This document shows positions 1 through 5,005 of a stretch of DNA of 6,058 bases, piece after piece. Numbering within the stretch: the first letter of the stretch is position 1; the number at the start of each line of letters is the position of its first letter. The notes beneath the pieces are model-generated. The model saw nothing but the letters and a program-made list of their open reading frames with translations, searched no databases and was not told the DNA's origin. The stretch covers positions 1 to 6,058 of the forward strand of contig DATEQV010000172.1 of the NCBI GenBank assembly GCA_035272265.1, given 5' to 3'. This stretch comes from Acidisphaera sp035272265. Lineage in GTDB: Bacteria > Pseudomonadota > Alphaproteobacteria > Acetobacterales > Acetobacteraceae. Made by a program: the position numbers and the translations under genes.

Positions 1-66
1 TTCCCCTCCTGGGACGATTTGCTTCTCACGCTCGCCTTCGCCAAGCCACCACCACTCCCGCCGTGA
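1..66 (+). CDS. Possible C-terminal tail of an upstream gene (partial)
   Basis: Reading from base 1, the frame is open for 21 codons and ends in TGA at 64-66. The peptide begins FPSWDDLLLTLAFAK and finishes in a proline-rich tail. It could be the last residues of a gene that starts before the window, 19 bases ahead of the glycosyltransferase ATG. The fragment is too short to identify. The glycosyltransferase frame is also open to the window edge, so this tail may be chance. Confidence is low. Confidence 0.2.
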   Translation, partial: FPSWDDLLLTLAFAKPPPLPP

Positions 67-85
67 TCGTCGAACTCCCTTCCTG

Positions 86-736
86 ATGTACCTTGACGCC
101 CAAGCCCTCAAACCGCCGAAAATCAAAATGAGAATTGCTGGCAACCCGCCGCAGGACATCGCCGACAATTTCGACTACCACCGCCAGCTCGGCTTCTTCG
201 ACGTGCACGTCTACGACCGGCAGCGGGCCGAGGCGTTCCTGTACGACTATTACGGTCGCGAGGCGAAATCGACCTTCGTCTCGCTGCGCCATCCGGCCGA
301 GGAGGCGGACTTCCTCCGGCCGCACCTGATCTACGCCTATGGCGGGCACTATCTGGATGCGGACATCCGCATCCGCTCGGTGCGGACGTTCCTGGAGCAT
401 GTCTCGTGCGGGTCGCACGCGGTGTTCGCGCTGACGGCCGGCGGCCTCGTGCACAACGACTATTTCTGCGCCGAGCGCGAGTCGCCGGTGATGTCGAGCG
501 TCATCCAGACGATCCTGCACAACTGCAACCACTTCCCCGGCCTGTCGATCGACCTGAAGACGGGGCCGGGCGCGTTCACCCGCGGCCTCAATCGCGTGTT
601 CTATCGCGCGCTCGCCTTCAACGCGCAGCCGCCGGCGATCCGCATCATGCAGCAGGACACGTTCGACACCGTGTTCGACGACTTCAAGCCGGCCTACAAG
701 ACGAGCGGCATGCACTGGGGCGTCACGCTGCGCTGA
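86..736 (+). CDS. GT32-like glycosyltransferase with DXD motif (capsule/LPS-type sugar transferase)
   Basis: This 216-residue protein resembles the glycosyltransferase sugar-binding-region (DXD, Gly_transf_sug/GT32, OCH1-like) family, which moves a sugar from a nucleotide-sugar donor in surface polysaccharide or glycolipid assembly. Seen directly: an N-terminal beta/alpha segment with GNPPQDIADNF (19-29), the family block AEEADFLRPHLIYAYGG (71-87), and the metal/nucleotide-binding YLDADI (89-94; DAD at 91-93). A late TGPGAFTRGL loop (159-168) and a final HWGV (210-213) follow the family layout. There is no signal peptide or membrane segment, so a cytoplasmic or peripheral location is inferred. 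The start is uncertain: ATG 86 has no clear Shine-Dalgarno, ATG 128 is an alternative, and the frame is open upstream to base 1, so the gene could be longer. The acceptor and donor cannot be told. It converges on mobA across a palindromic spacer. Confidence 0.8.
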   Translation: MYLDAQALKPPKIKMRIAGNPPQDIADNFDYHRQLGFFDVHVYDRQRAEAFLYDYYGREAKSTFVSLRHPAEEADFLRPHLIYAYGGHYLDADIRIRSVRTFLEHVSCGSHAVFALTAGGLVHNDYFCAERESPVMSSVIQTILHNCNHFPGLSIDLKTGPGAFTRGLNRVFYRALAFNAQPPAIRIMQQDTFDTVFDDFKPAYKTSGMHWGVTLR

Positions 737-791
737 TCGGGCTAGACTCGTTTCACCGCCAGCCTGTGTGGAATCGCGCCGTCGCTCCACT

Positions 792-924
792 ACCGTCATG
801 GCCGGGCTTGGCCCGGCCATCCACGACTTCGCCGGCGCTGCTAAGTAAGAAAGTCGTGGATGACCGGCACAAGGCATGTCCTCGGGCAGCCCGGAGGGCT
901 GGCCCGGGGGCCGGTCATGACGGT
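792..924. repeat. Composite REP/BIME-like palindrome (two inverted hairpin units)
   Basis: A 133-nt imperfect palindrome fills most of the gap between the convergent glycosyltransferase and mobA genes. Unit A is a perfect 10-bp hairpin, ATGGCCGGGC at 798-807 and GCCCGGCCAT at 811-820, with a TTG loop. Unit B is the same kind of unit inverted: ATGACCGG at 860-867 pairs with CCGGTCAT at 911-918, and its interior holds another hairpin at 883-906. The units also pair with each other. ATCCACGACTT (819-829) is complementary to AAGTCGTGGAT (851-861), and ACCGTCATG (792-800) to CATGACGGT (916-924). The architecture is that of dispersed REP/BIME elements, and very similar GTCATGG...CCATCCACG elements are known to me from alphaproteobacterial genomes. 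It may end transcription from both sides, but no T-run follows the stems. Confidence 0.8.
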
Positions 925-954
925 TGAAACGAGGTAGGTACACCTGGAACCGCC

Positions 955-1551
955 CTAACGCACCCCCAGCCTCGCCGCCGCCGTTCGCAGGTCGTCGGGC
1001 GTGTTGACGTTGAAGAACGGATCGCCGTTCGCGACGTCCCATGATGCCATGACGCGCGTGTAGCGGTCCTGGAAGGTCTCCACCTTCCGCTCGCCGCGGC
1101 CGAGCGCGGCGCGCAGGTCGGACGCCAGCGCGACCGGCCAGCTCGCGGCCACGAAATGCGTCCGTCCGCCGGACGCCGCGATCGCGATCGCCTCCCGCCC
1201 GGCAAGCGCCAGGTCAAACCGGGACGCCAGATCGGCCGGCAGGAACGGCGCATCGGCCGGCACCGTCAGCACGCGGACCGCGCCCGCGGCCGCGGCCCAC
1301 TCCATCGCCGCCAGCACGCCCGCGAGCGGTCCCGGCCGGTCGGGCACGTTGTCGCCGATCACGGGCAGGCCGAACGCGGCGAACCGCGCGGGCTCGCCGT
1401 TGGCGTTCACGGCGAGCACGCTCACCTGCGGCGCGAGGCGCGCGATCACGTGCGCCAGCAGCTTGCGGCCGCCGAGCGGCAGCAGCGCCTTGTCGACGCC
1501 GCCCATCCGCCGCGCCGCGCCGCCGGCCAGGATGACGCCGGGCGTGGCCAT
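955..1551 (-). CDS. mobA: Molybdenum cofactor guanylyltransferase MobA
   Basis: This 198-residue cytoplasmic enzyme transfers GMP from GTP to molybdopterin-bound molybdenum, making the MGD (bis-MGD) cofactor of DMSO-reductase-family enzymes such as formate dehydrogenases and nitrate reductases. The N-terminal nucleotide-binding signature is intact: LAGG at 8-11, RRMGGVDKALLPLGG at 14-28. It is followed by GPLAG (74-78), the VPADAPFLP block (97-105; Asp100 is the likely Mg2+ ligand) and the closing FNVNTPDDL (180-188). Length matches E. coli MobA (about 194 residues). ATG at 1551 is chosen because the family motif begins seven residues later; the frame is open further upstream only as a shadow of mazG. 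There is no Shine-Dalgarno. The start lies one base after the mazG stop, so translational coupling is likely. No other molybdopterin gene is in the window. Confidence 0.95.
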   Translation of the reverse strand: MATPGVILAGGAARRMGGVDKALLPLGGRKLLAHVIARLAPQVSVLAVNANGEPARFAAFGLPVIGDNVPDRPGPLAGVLAAMEWAAAAGAVRVLTVPADAPFLPADLASRFDLALAGREAIAIAASGGRTHFVAASWPVALASDLRAALGRGERKVETFQDRYTRVMASWDVANGDPFFNVNTPDDLRTAAARLGVR

Positions 1552-1552
1552 C

Positions 1553-2347
1553 TCAGCCGGCGCGCTCGGCCCGTTTCGCCGCCTGCCAGTGCGCTTCCAT
1601 CTCGTCGAGCGTCGCCTCGGACGCCGTGCGGCCCTCGGCAGCGAGCGCCGCCTCGATCGCGCCGAAGCGCCGGGCGAACTTGTCGTTCGCCGCGCGCAGG
1701 CAGGCCTCGGGATCCAGCGACAGCTTGCGCGCGAGGTTGGCGAGCACGAACAGCAGGTCGCCCATGTCGTCGGCCAGCCGCGCGGCGTCCGCCTGGCCCA
1801 GCTCGGCGCGCAGCTCCTCCGCTTCCTCCTCCAGCTTGTCCAGCACCGCCGCCGCATCCGGCCAGTCGAACCCCACGCGGGCGGCGCGCGACGTCAGCTT
1901 GGCCGCGCGCGTCAGCGCCGGCAGGGCGACGGGCACGCCCGCCAGCGTGCCCTGCTCCGCACGGGCGACGCGCTCGGCTTCCTTCTGCGCTTCCCACGCC
2001 GTGGTCTGTGCGGCGGCGTCGCGCACGGCGGCGTCGCCGAACACGTGCGGATGCCGGCGCACCATCTTGTCGGCGATCCCGCGTGCGACGTCGGCGAAGG
2101 CGAAGTCGCCCGCCTCCTCGGCCATGCGCGCGTGATAGACGACCTGGAACAGCAGGTCGCCCAGCTCGTCGCGCAGCGCCGCGCTTTCGCCGCGGCCGAT
2201 CGCGTCGGCCACCTCGTAGGCCTCCTCGATCGTGTAGGGCGCGATCGACGCGAAGTCCTGCTCGCGGTCCCACGGGCAGCCGGTGCGCGGATCGCGCAGC
2301 GCGGCCATGATGTCCAGCAGCCGCCGCATCTGTGTCTCGCTCTCCAT
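1553..2347 (-). CDS. mazG: Nucleoside triphosphate pyrophosphohydrolase MazG
   Basis: MazG hydrolyses (d)NTPs to the monophosphate and pyrophosphate. It cleans non-canonical nucleotides from the pool and, in E. coli, lowers ppGpp during starvation. The 264 residues match the usual two-domain length (E. coli 263). Domain 1 has CPWDREQ (24-30), the metal-binding EEAYE (41-45) and ELGDLLFQVV (61-70; the E-x-x-D half), then KMVRRHPHVFGD (94-105). The linker carries LPALTRAAKLTSRAARVGFDW (142-162). Domain 2 repeats the pattern with LEEEAEEL (172-179) and DDMGDLLFVLANLAR (193-207), and the protein ends with the typical NDKFARRF (221-228). ATG 2347 is preferred over an ATG 12 codons upstream because an AAGGAG ribosome site sits just before it. 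It is first gene of an operon with mobA and is transcribed divergently from the FAD oxidoreductase. Confidence 0.96.
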   Translation of the reverse strand: MESETQMRRLLDIMAALRDPRTGCPWDREQDFASIAPYTIEEAYEVADAIGRGESAALRDELGDLLFQVVYHARMAEEAGDFAFADVARGIADKMVRRHPHVFGDAAVRDAAAQTTAWEAQKEAERVARAEQGTLAGVPVALPALTRAAKLTSRAARVGFDWPDAAAVLDKLEEEAEELRAELGQADAARLADDMGDLLFVLANLARKLSLDPEACLRAANDKFARRFGAIEAALAAEGRTASEATLDEMEAHWQAAKRAERAG

Positions 2348-2352
2348 CCGCG

Positions 2353-2358
2353 CTCCTT
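2353..2358 (-). promoter_or_regulatory. Shine-Dalgarno site of mazG
   Basis: On the minus strand the sequence reads AAGGAG, five bases before ATG 2347. It decides the mazG start in favour of MESETQ over the in-frame ATG at 2383. It is the best-matched ribosome site seen in the window. Confidence 0.75.
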
Positions 2359-2446
2359 GCTCACCGCTTCTCCGTCTTCGCACGCTCGCCGTCCTTGCGG
2401 CTACTCGCCATCTGCCGCCGCCGCCGTCCCGATGCTATGAGCGCGC

Positions 2447-3658
2447 ATGAAGATCGCCGTCGTCGGCGCGGGCATCGTCGGGCTTGCCTGCGCGCATCAC
2501 CTTTTGCGCGACGGCCATGCGGTGACGGTGATCGACCGCGATCCGGGCGCCGACCGCACCAGCTTCGGCAACGCCGGCGGGATCGCGGTGACGGAGATCT
2601 TCCCCGCCGCGCGGCCCGGGCTGTGGCGGAAGGTGCCCGGTTGGCTGCTCGATCCGCTCGGGCCGCTGTCGCTGCGTCCCGCGCATGTCGGCCATCTGAT
2701 CCCGTGGCTGCGCGCGTTCCTGCGTGCGGGCGGCGACGCGCCGCGCATCACCGACGCGATCGCGGCGCTGAACGCAAGCGTGCTGGACGATCTGCTGCCG
2801 ATGCTGGACGCCGCCGGACTTGCCGGCGAAGTGCGGCGCGACGGCGCGCTGCTGCTGTATGAAACCGATGCCGGATTTGCCGCCGACGCCGCCGATGCCG
2901 CCGCGTTGCGGGCGCACGGCTGGGACTGCGAGGACCTGACGCAGGACGACATCCGCAGGCTGGAGCCCGATGTCAGCCCGGCGATCCGCCATGCGCGCTT
3001 CACCCCCGCGTGGTGCACCGTCAGTGATCCGCGCCGCATCTGGCAGGGCCTGTTCGACCACGTCGCGCAACGCGCGGAGATCGTCGCGGGCGACGCGGCG
3101 CGGGTGGGCGAGGGCGTGCTGCTGACGGATGCGCGGAGGATCGCGGCCGACGCGGTGGTGGTCGCGGCGGGCGCGTGGTCGGCGTCGCTCGCGCGCACGG
3201 TCGGCGACCGCGTGCTGCTGGAGAGCGAGCGCGGCTACAACACCACGTTGCCGCGGCCGCGCGTGCATGTGCGGCGCAACCTGACCTTCGCCGAGCGGCA
3301 TTTCGTCGCCGCGCCGCTGGCGATCGGGCTGCGGATCGGCGGCGCGGCCGAGTTCGCCGGCCTCGCCGCCGCGCCGAACTGGCGGCGGTCGGACGCGCTA
3401 TTGACGCTTGCGCGCCGCTACCTGCCGGGGCTGGACGCGACGGGAGGCACGCGCTGGATGGGCCATCGTCCCTCGACCCCTGACAGCCTGCCGGTGATCG
3501 GCCGTTCGCCGCGCGACGCGCGTGTGCTGTACGCGTTCGGCCACGGCCATCTCGGCCTGACGCAGTCGGCCGTCACGGGACGGATCGTCGCCGATCTGGT
3601 GGCCGGACGGGACCCGGGGATCGACCTCGCGCCGTACCGCGTGTCGCGGTTCGGCTGA
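2447..3658 (+). CDS. FAD-dependent D-amino-acid-dehydrogenase-type oxidoreductase (DAO family)
   Basis: This 403-residue flavoprotein belongs to the DAO superfamily (DadA, sarcosine/glycine oxidase, D-hydroxyproline dehydrogenase), which oxidises amines or D-amino acids to imino acids. An N-terminal Rossmann fold binds FAD: GAGIVG (7-12) with acidic D30 ending strand 2. The block TSFGNAGGIAV (38-48), followed by WLLDPLGPLSLR (66-77), is typical of DadA-like and cis-4-hydroxy-D-proline-oxidase-like members. VVVAAGAWS (237-245) and the C-terminal GHRPSTPDSLPVIG (339-352) with GHGHLGLTQSAVTGR (365-379) complete the FAD-contacting motifs. Length is normal for the family (about 400-430). ATG 2447 is fixed by an in-frame TGA at 2438-2440 and by its position just ahead of the Rossmann motif. 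No strong Shine-Dalgarno precedes it. The 99-nt gap to divergent mazG must hold both promoters; none is clear. No racemase or transporter neighbour reveals the substrate. Confidence 0.88.
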   Translation: MKIAVVGAGIVGLACAHHLLRDGHAVTVIDRDPGADRTSFGNAGGIAVTEIFPAARPGLWRKVPGWLLDPLGPLSLRPAHVGHLIPWLRAFLRAGGDAPRITDAIAALNASVLDDLLPMLDAAGLAGEVRRDGALLLYETDAGFAADAADAAALRAHGWDCEDLTQDDIRRLEPDVSPAIRHARFTPAWCTVSDPRRIWQGLFDHVAQRAEIVAGDAARVGEGVLLTDARRIAADAVVVAAGAWSASLARTVGDRVLLESERGYNTTLPRPRVHVRRNLTFAERHFVAAPLAIGLRIGGAAEFAGLAAAPNWRRSDALLTLARRYLPGLDATGGTRWMGHRPSTPDSLPVIGRSPRDARVLYAFGHGHLGLTQSAVTGRIVADLVAGRDPGIDLAPYRVSRFG

Positions 3659-3706
3659 GGCCAACGCCTACATCGACAAGCGCGAGCGCTGAGCGGCCTT
3701 GGTCAT

Positions 3707-3737
3707 CGTCATGGTCCGCGAAGGCGGACCATCCACG
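3707..3737 (+). repeat. Single-unit REP-like hairpin, same family as 792-924
   Basis: ATGGTCCGC at 3711-3719 and GCGGACCAT at 3724-3732 form a perfect 9-bp stem with a GAAG loop closed by C-G. The flanks match unit A of the element at 792-924: both read CGTCATGG, stem-loop, CCATCCACG, spanning 32 and 31 nt, while the stem bases differ. Only a weak remnant of an inverted partner can be seen (GCCTT at 3737-3741, AAGGC at 3762-3766), so the copy looks single or decayed. It lies 48 nt downstream of the oxidoreductase stop and could fold at the end of that transcript. Confidence 0.75.
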
Positions 3738-3848
3738 CCTTTCTTCCTCTGCACGCACGTCAAGGCATTCCCCGCGCCACGTGACTTCACCGCGGTGTTC
3801 GGCCAACGTGCGATGGCACGGAGCGGCCGGGGCTTAATGACCAGGAAC

Positions 3849-3853
3849 GGGAG
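3849..3853 (+). promoter_or_regulatory. Shine-Dalgarno site of the NTF2-like gene
   Basis: GGGAG lies seven bases before ATG 3861. It supports this start over the in-frame ATG at 3699, whose extra 54 codons would read through the REP-like hairpin and show no family resemblance. Confidence 0.55.
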
Positions 3854-3860
3854 CGGCAGC

Positions 3861-4241
3861 ATGGATGAGAATGAGATTCGAGAGGCACTCGATCGCCACT
3901 GGGCCGCATCCGACGCAAATGACTTCGATGGTGAGCACGACATATACCGAGAGGACGCAGTGCTCGAGTACCCGCAATCGGGCGAGCGCATCAGGGGCCG
4001 GCACAACATCCAGGCCTCACGTGTCGCGCAGCCGAACGCGAAGCGCTTCACGGTGCGCCGCATCGTCGGCACGGGCGCCCTCTGGGTCACGGAGTTCATC
4101 CTCGCGTATGACGGCCGGCCGTCATACTCGGTGAGCGTCATGGAGTTCCTGGATGGCAGGGTGGCCCGCGAGACCCAATACTTCGGCGAGCCGTTCGAGC
4201 CCGGACCTTCGCGCGCCCATTTGGTCGAGCGAATGGGATGA
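3861..4241 (+). CDS. SnoaL-like / NTF2-like family protein
   Basis: This 126-residue protein has the size and pattern of the SnoaL-like (NTF2-fold) family, small cone-shaped alpha+beta barrels that act as isomerases, hydrolases or ligand-binding proteins. Visible hallmarks are an N-terminal helix (2-20), IYREDAVLEYPQSGERIRG (28-46), a run of beta strands including LWVTEFILAYDG (74-85) and VSVMEFLDGRVARETQYFGEPFEPGP (91-116). The last block is characteristic of the subgroup. The exact reaction cannot be inferred. The start is set by GGGAG seven bases upstream and by agreement with the family N-terminus. The gene ends 28 bases before the preferred start of the DNA glycosylase, so the two are probably co-transcribed. 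Codons such as ATA, CGA, AGG and AAT are commoner here than in mobA, mazG or the oxidoreductase, hinting at a different origin. Confidence 0.85.
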   Translation: MDENEIREALDRHWAASDANDFDGEHDIYREDAVLEYPQSGERIRGRHNIQASRVAQPNAKRFTVRRIVGTGALWVTEFILAYDGRPSYSVSVMEFLDGRVARETQYFGEPFEPGPSRAHLVERMG

Positions 4242-4269
4242 CGTCGACACGACAATAGCGCGCCCGCGC

Positions 4270-4854
4270 GTGCTGGATCGGACAGAGATCCCCGTCGATA
4301 CCGCCCAGCTCGCTCGCTTTCTCATCGGCAAAATGCTCGTGCGGGTATTGGCCGAAGGCGTGGCGGGCGGCCGCATCGTCGAGACCGAGGCATATGGCAT
4401 CGGCGACCCCGCGGGTCATGCCTATCGTGGCATCACCCAGCGCAATCGGACGCTGTTCCTCGAACGCGGGCACGCATACGTCTATCTCGCCTATGGCAGC
4501 TCGTTCATGCTCAACGTCTCCAGCGAGACGTCAGGCGTGGGCGCGGGCGTCTTGATCAGGGCGATCGAGCCTACCGATGGCATCGCGATCATGAAGCGGA
4601 ATCGCGGCACCGAGCGGTTGCGAGACGTGGCACGGGGCCCGGGACGGCTGAGTGCAGCCCTGGAGATCGATCGCCGATTGGACGGGATCGACCTGTGTCA
4701 GGCCGGTCCGCTGTGGCTCGGATCTGACGGTCGAGCGTCCGGCGAAATCGGGAAGAGCAAACGGATCGGCATTACACGCGCGGCCGACAGCCCGCTGCGA
4801 TTCTACGTTCGCGGCAGTCGATTCGTCAGCGGTCCGCAGGCGCTCAACGTCTGA
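4270..4854 (+). CDS. mpg: 3-methyladenine DNA glycosylase (AAG/MPG family)
   Basis: This base-excision-repair enzyme removes alkylated and deaminated purines (3-methyladenine, 7-methylguanine, hypoxanthine) from DNA by hydrolysing the N-glycosidic bond. From GTG 4270 it has 194 residues, close to bacterial relatives (about 190-200). Compared with human AAG as I recall it, the active site is complete: RIVETEAY (35-42) with catalytic Glu40 (human E125) and Tyr42 (Y127), His50 (H136), LNVSS with Asn82 (N169), and VLIRAIEP with Arg97 (R182). GPGRLSAAL (123-131) and the near-identical C-terminal LRFYVRGS (176-183) agree. The start is uncertain. GTG 4270 fits the domain boundary but lacks a clear Shine-Dalgarno. 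The only in-frame ATG, 4153, would add 39 atypical residues (233 in all) and overlap the NTF2-like gene by 89 bases. Codon use resembles that gene and differs from the flanks. Confidence 0.92.
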   Translation: MLDRTEIPVDTAQLARFLIGKMLVRVLAEGVAGGRIVETEAYGIGDPAGHAYRGITQRNRTLFLERGHAYVYLAYGSSFMLNVSSETSGVGAGVLIRAIEPTDGIAIMKRNRGTERLRDVARGPGRLSAALEIDRRLDGIDLCQAGPLWLGSDGRASGEIGKSKRIGITRAADSPLRFYVRGSRFVSGPQALNV

Positions 4855-4906
4855 GAGAACCAACCTTACGGGCGAGGGGCCTGGTCAGCGCGTGTCCGCC
4901 GGTCAT

Positions 4907-4956
4907 GCGCCCCAGTCACCGGGGGCCGGCTCATCCGCAGCTTGCGCGCCCCAGTC
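4907..4956 (+). repeat. Short direct repeat GCGCCCCAGTC, two copies
   Basis: The 11-mer GCGCCCCAGTC occurs at 4907-4917 and again at 4946-4956, a 39-base period, between the glycosylase gene and the promoter of the next gene. Two copies could be a protein-binding pair or chance in GC-rich DNA. Nothing else, and no convincing terminator with a T-run, was seen in this 151-nt gap apart from the promoter listed separately. Confidence 0.35.
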
Positions 4957-4970
4957 CTGCGAAAACATTC

Positions 4971-4999
4971 TTGACACATCAGGCATTTGGTCCTAGACG
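4971..4999 (+). promoter_or_regulatory. Putative sigma-70 type promoter of the terminal ORF
   Basis: TTGACA at 4971-4976 is a perfect -35 box. After an optimal 17-base spacer, TAGACG at 4994-4999 is a weak -10 (three of six consensus bases). It sits in the most A/T-rich part of the gap (GAAAACATTC just upstream). A start about six to seven bases after the -10 would fall at or beside the ATG at 5006, which has no Shine-Dalgarno, so a leaderless or nearly leaderless transcript is possible. The weak -10 keeps this a prediction. Confidence 0.5.
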
Positions 5000-5003
5000 G
5001 ACC
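4989..5003. promoter_or_regulatory. Inverted repeat over the putative -10 (possible operator)
   Basis: GGTCC (4989-4993) and GGACC (4999-5003) form a perfect 5-bp inverted repeat around TAGAC, which contains most of the proposed -10 hexamer. A regulator bound here would block polymerase. Arms this short can arise by chance, so the call is tentative. Confidence 0.35.
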
Positions 5004-5005
5004 GG

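Noticed and set aside
26..1042. Minus-strand frame of 338 codons opposite the glycosyltransferase
   Set aside because: It runs through the palindrome and the end of mobA and is antisense to a gene with intact DXD-family motifs. It has no recognisable domain.
1349..2440. Long plus-strand reading frame opposite mobA and mazG (363 codons), and similar ones from 1156 and 1626
   Set aside because: They lie antisense to two clearly recognised genes, are made of Arg/Ala/Pro-rich low-complexity peptide and show no motif. They are side effects of high GC content.
2435..3301. Minus-strand frames opposite the FAD oxidoreductase
   Set aside because: The plus-strand protein has complete FAD-binding motifs along its full length. 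The opposite frames are repetitive Arg/Ala-rich shadows.
3679..3690. AGCGC-GA-GCGCT inverted repeat as a terminator after the oxidoreductase
   Set aside because: The two-base loop is too small for a stable hairpin and no T-run follows.
3788..3797. Perfect 10-bp palindrome CACCGCGGTG upstream of the NTF2-like gene
   Set aside because: Such short GC-only palindromes are expected by chance in this composition, and no promoter elements are placed around it.
3668..4255. Minus-strand frame of 195 codons opposite the NTF2-like gene
   Set aside because: It is antisense to a protein with clear SnoaL-like hallmarks and its own ribosome site. The peptide is Ser/Arg-rich without motifs.
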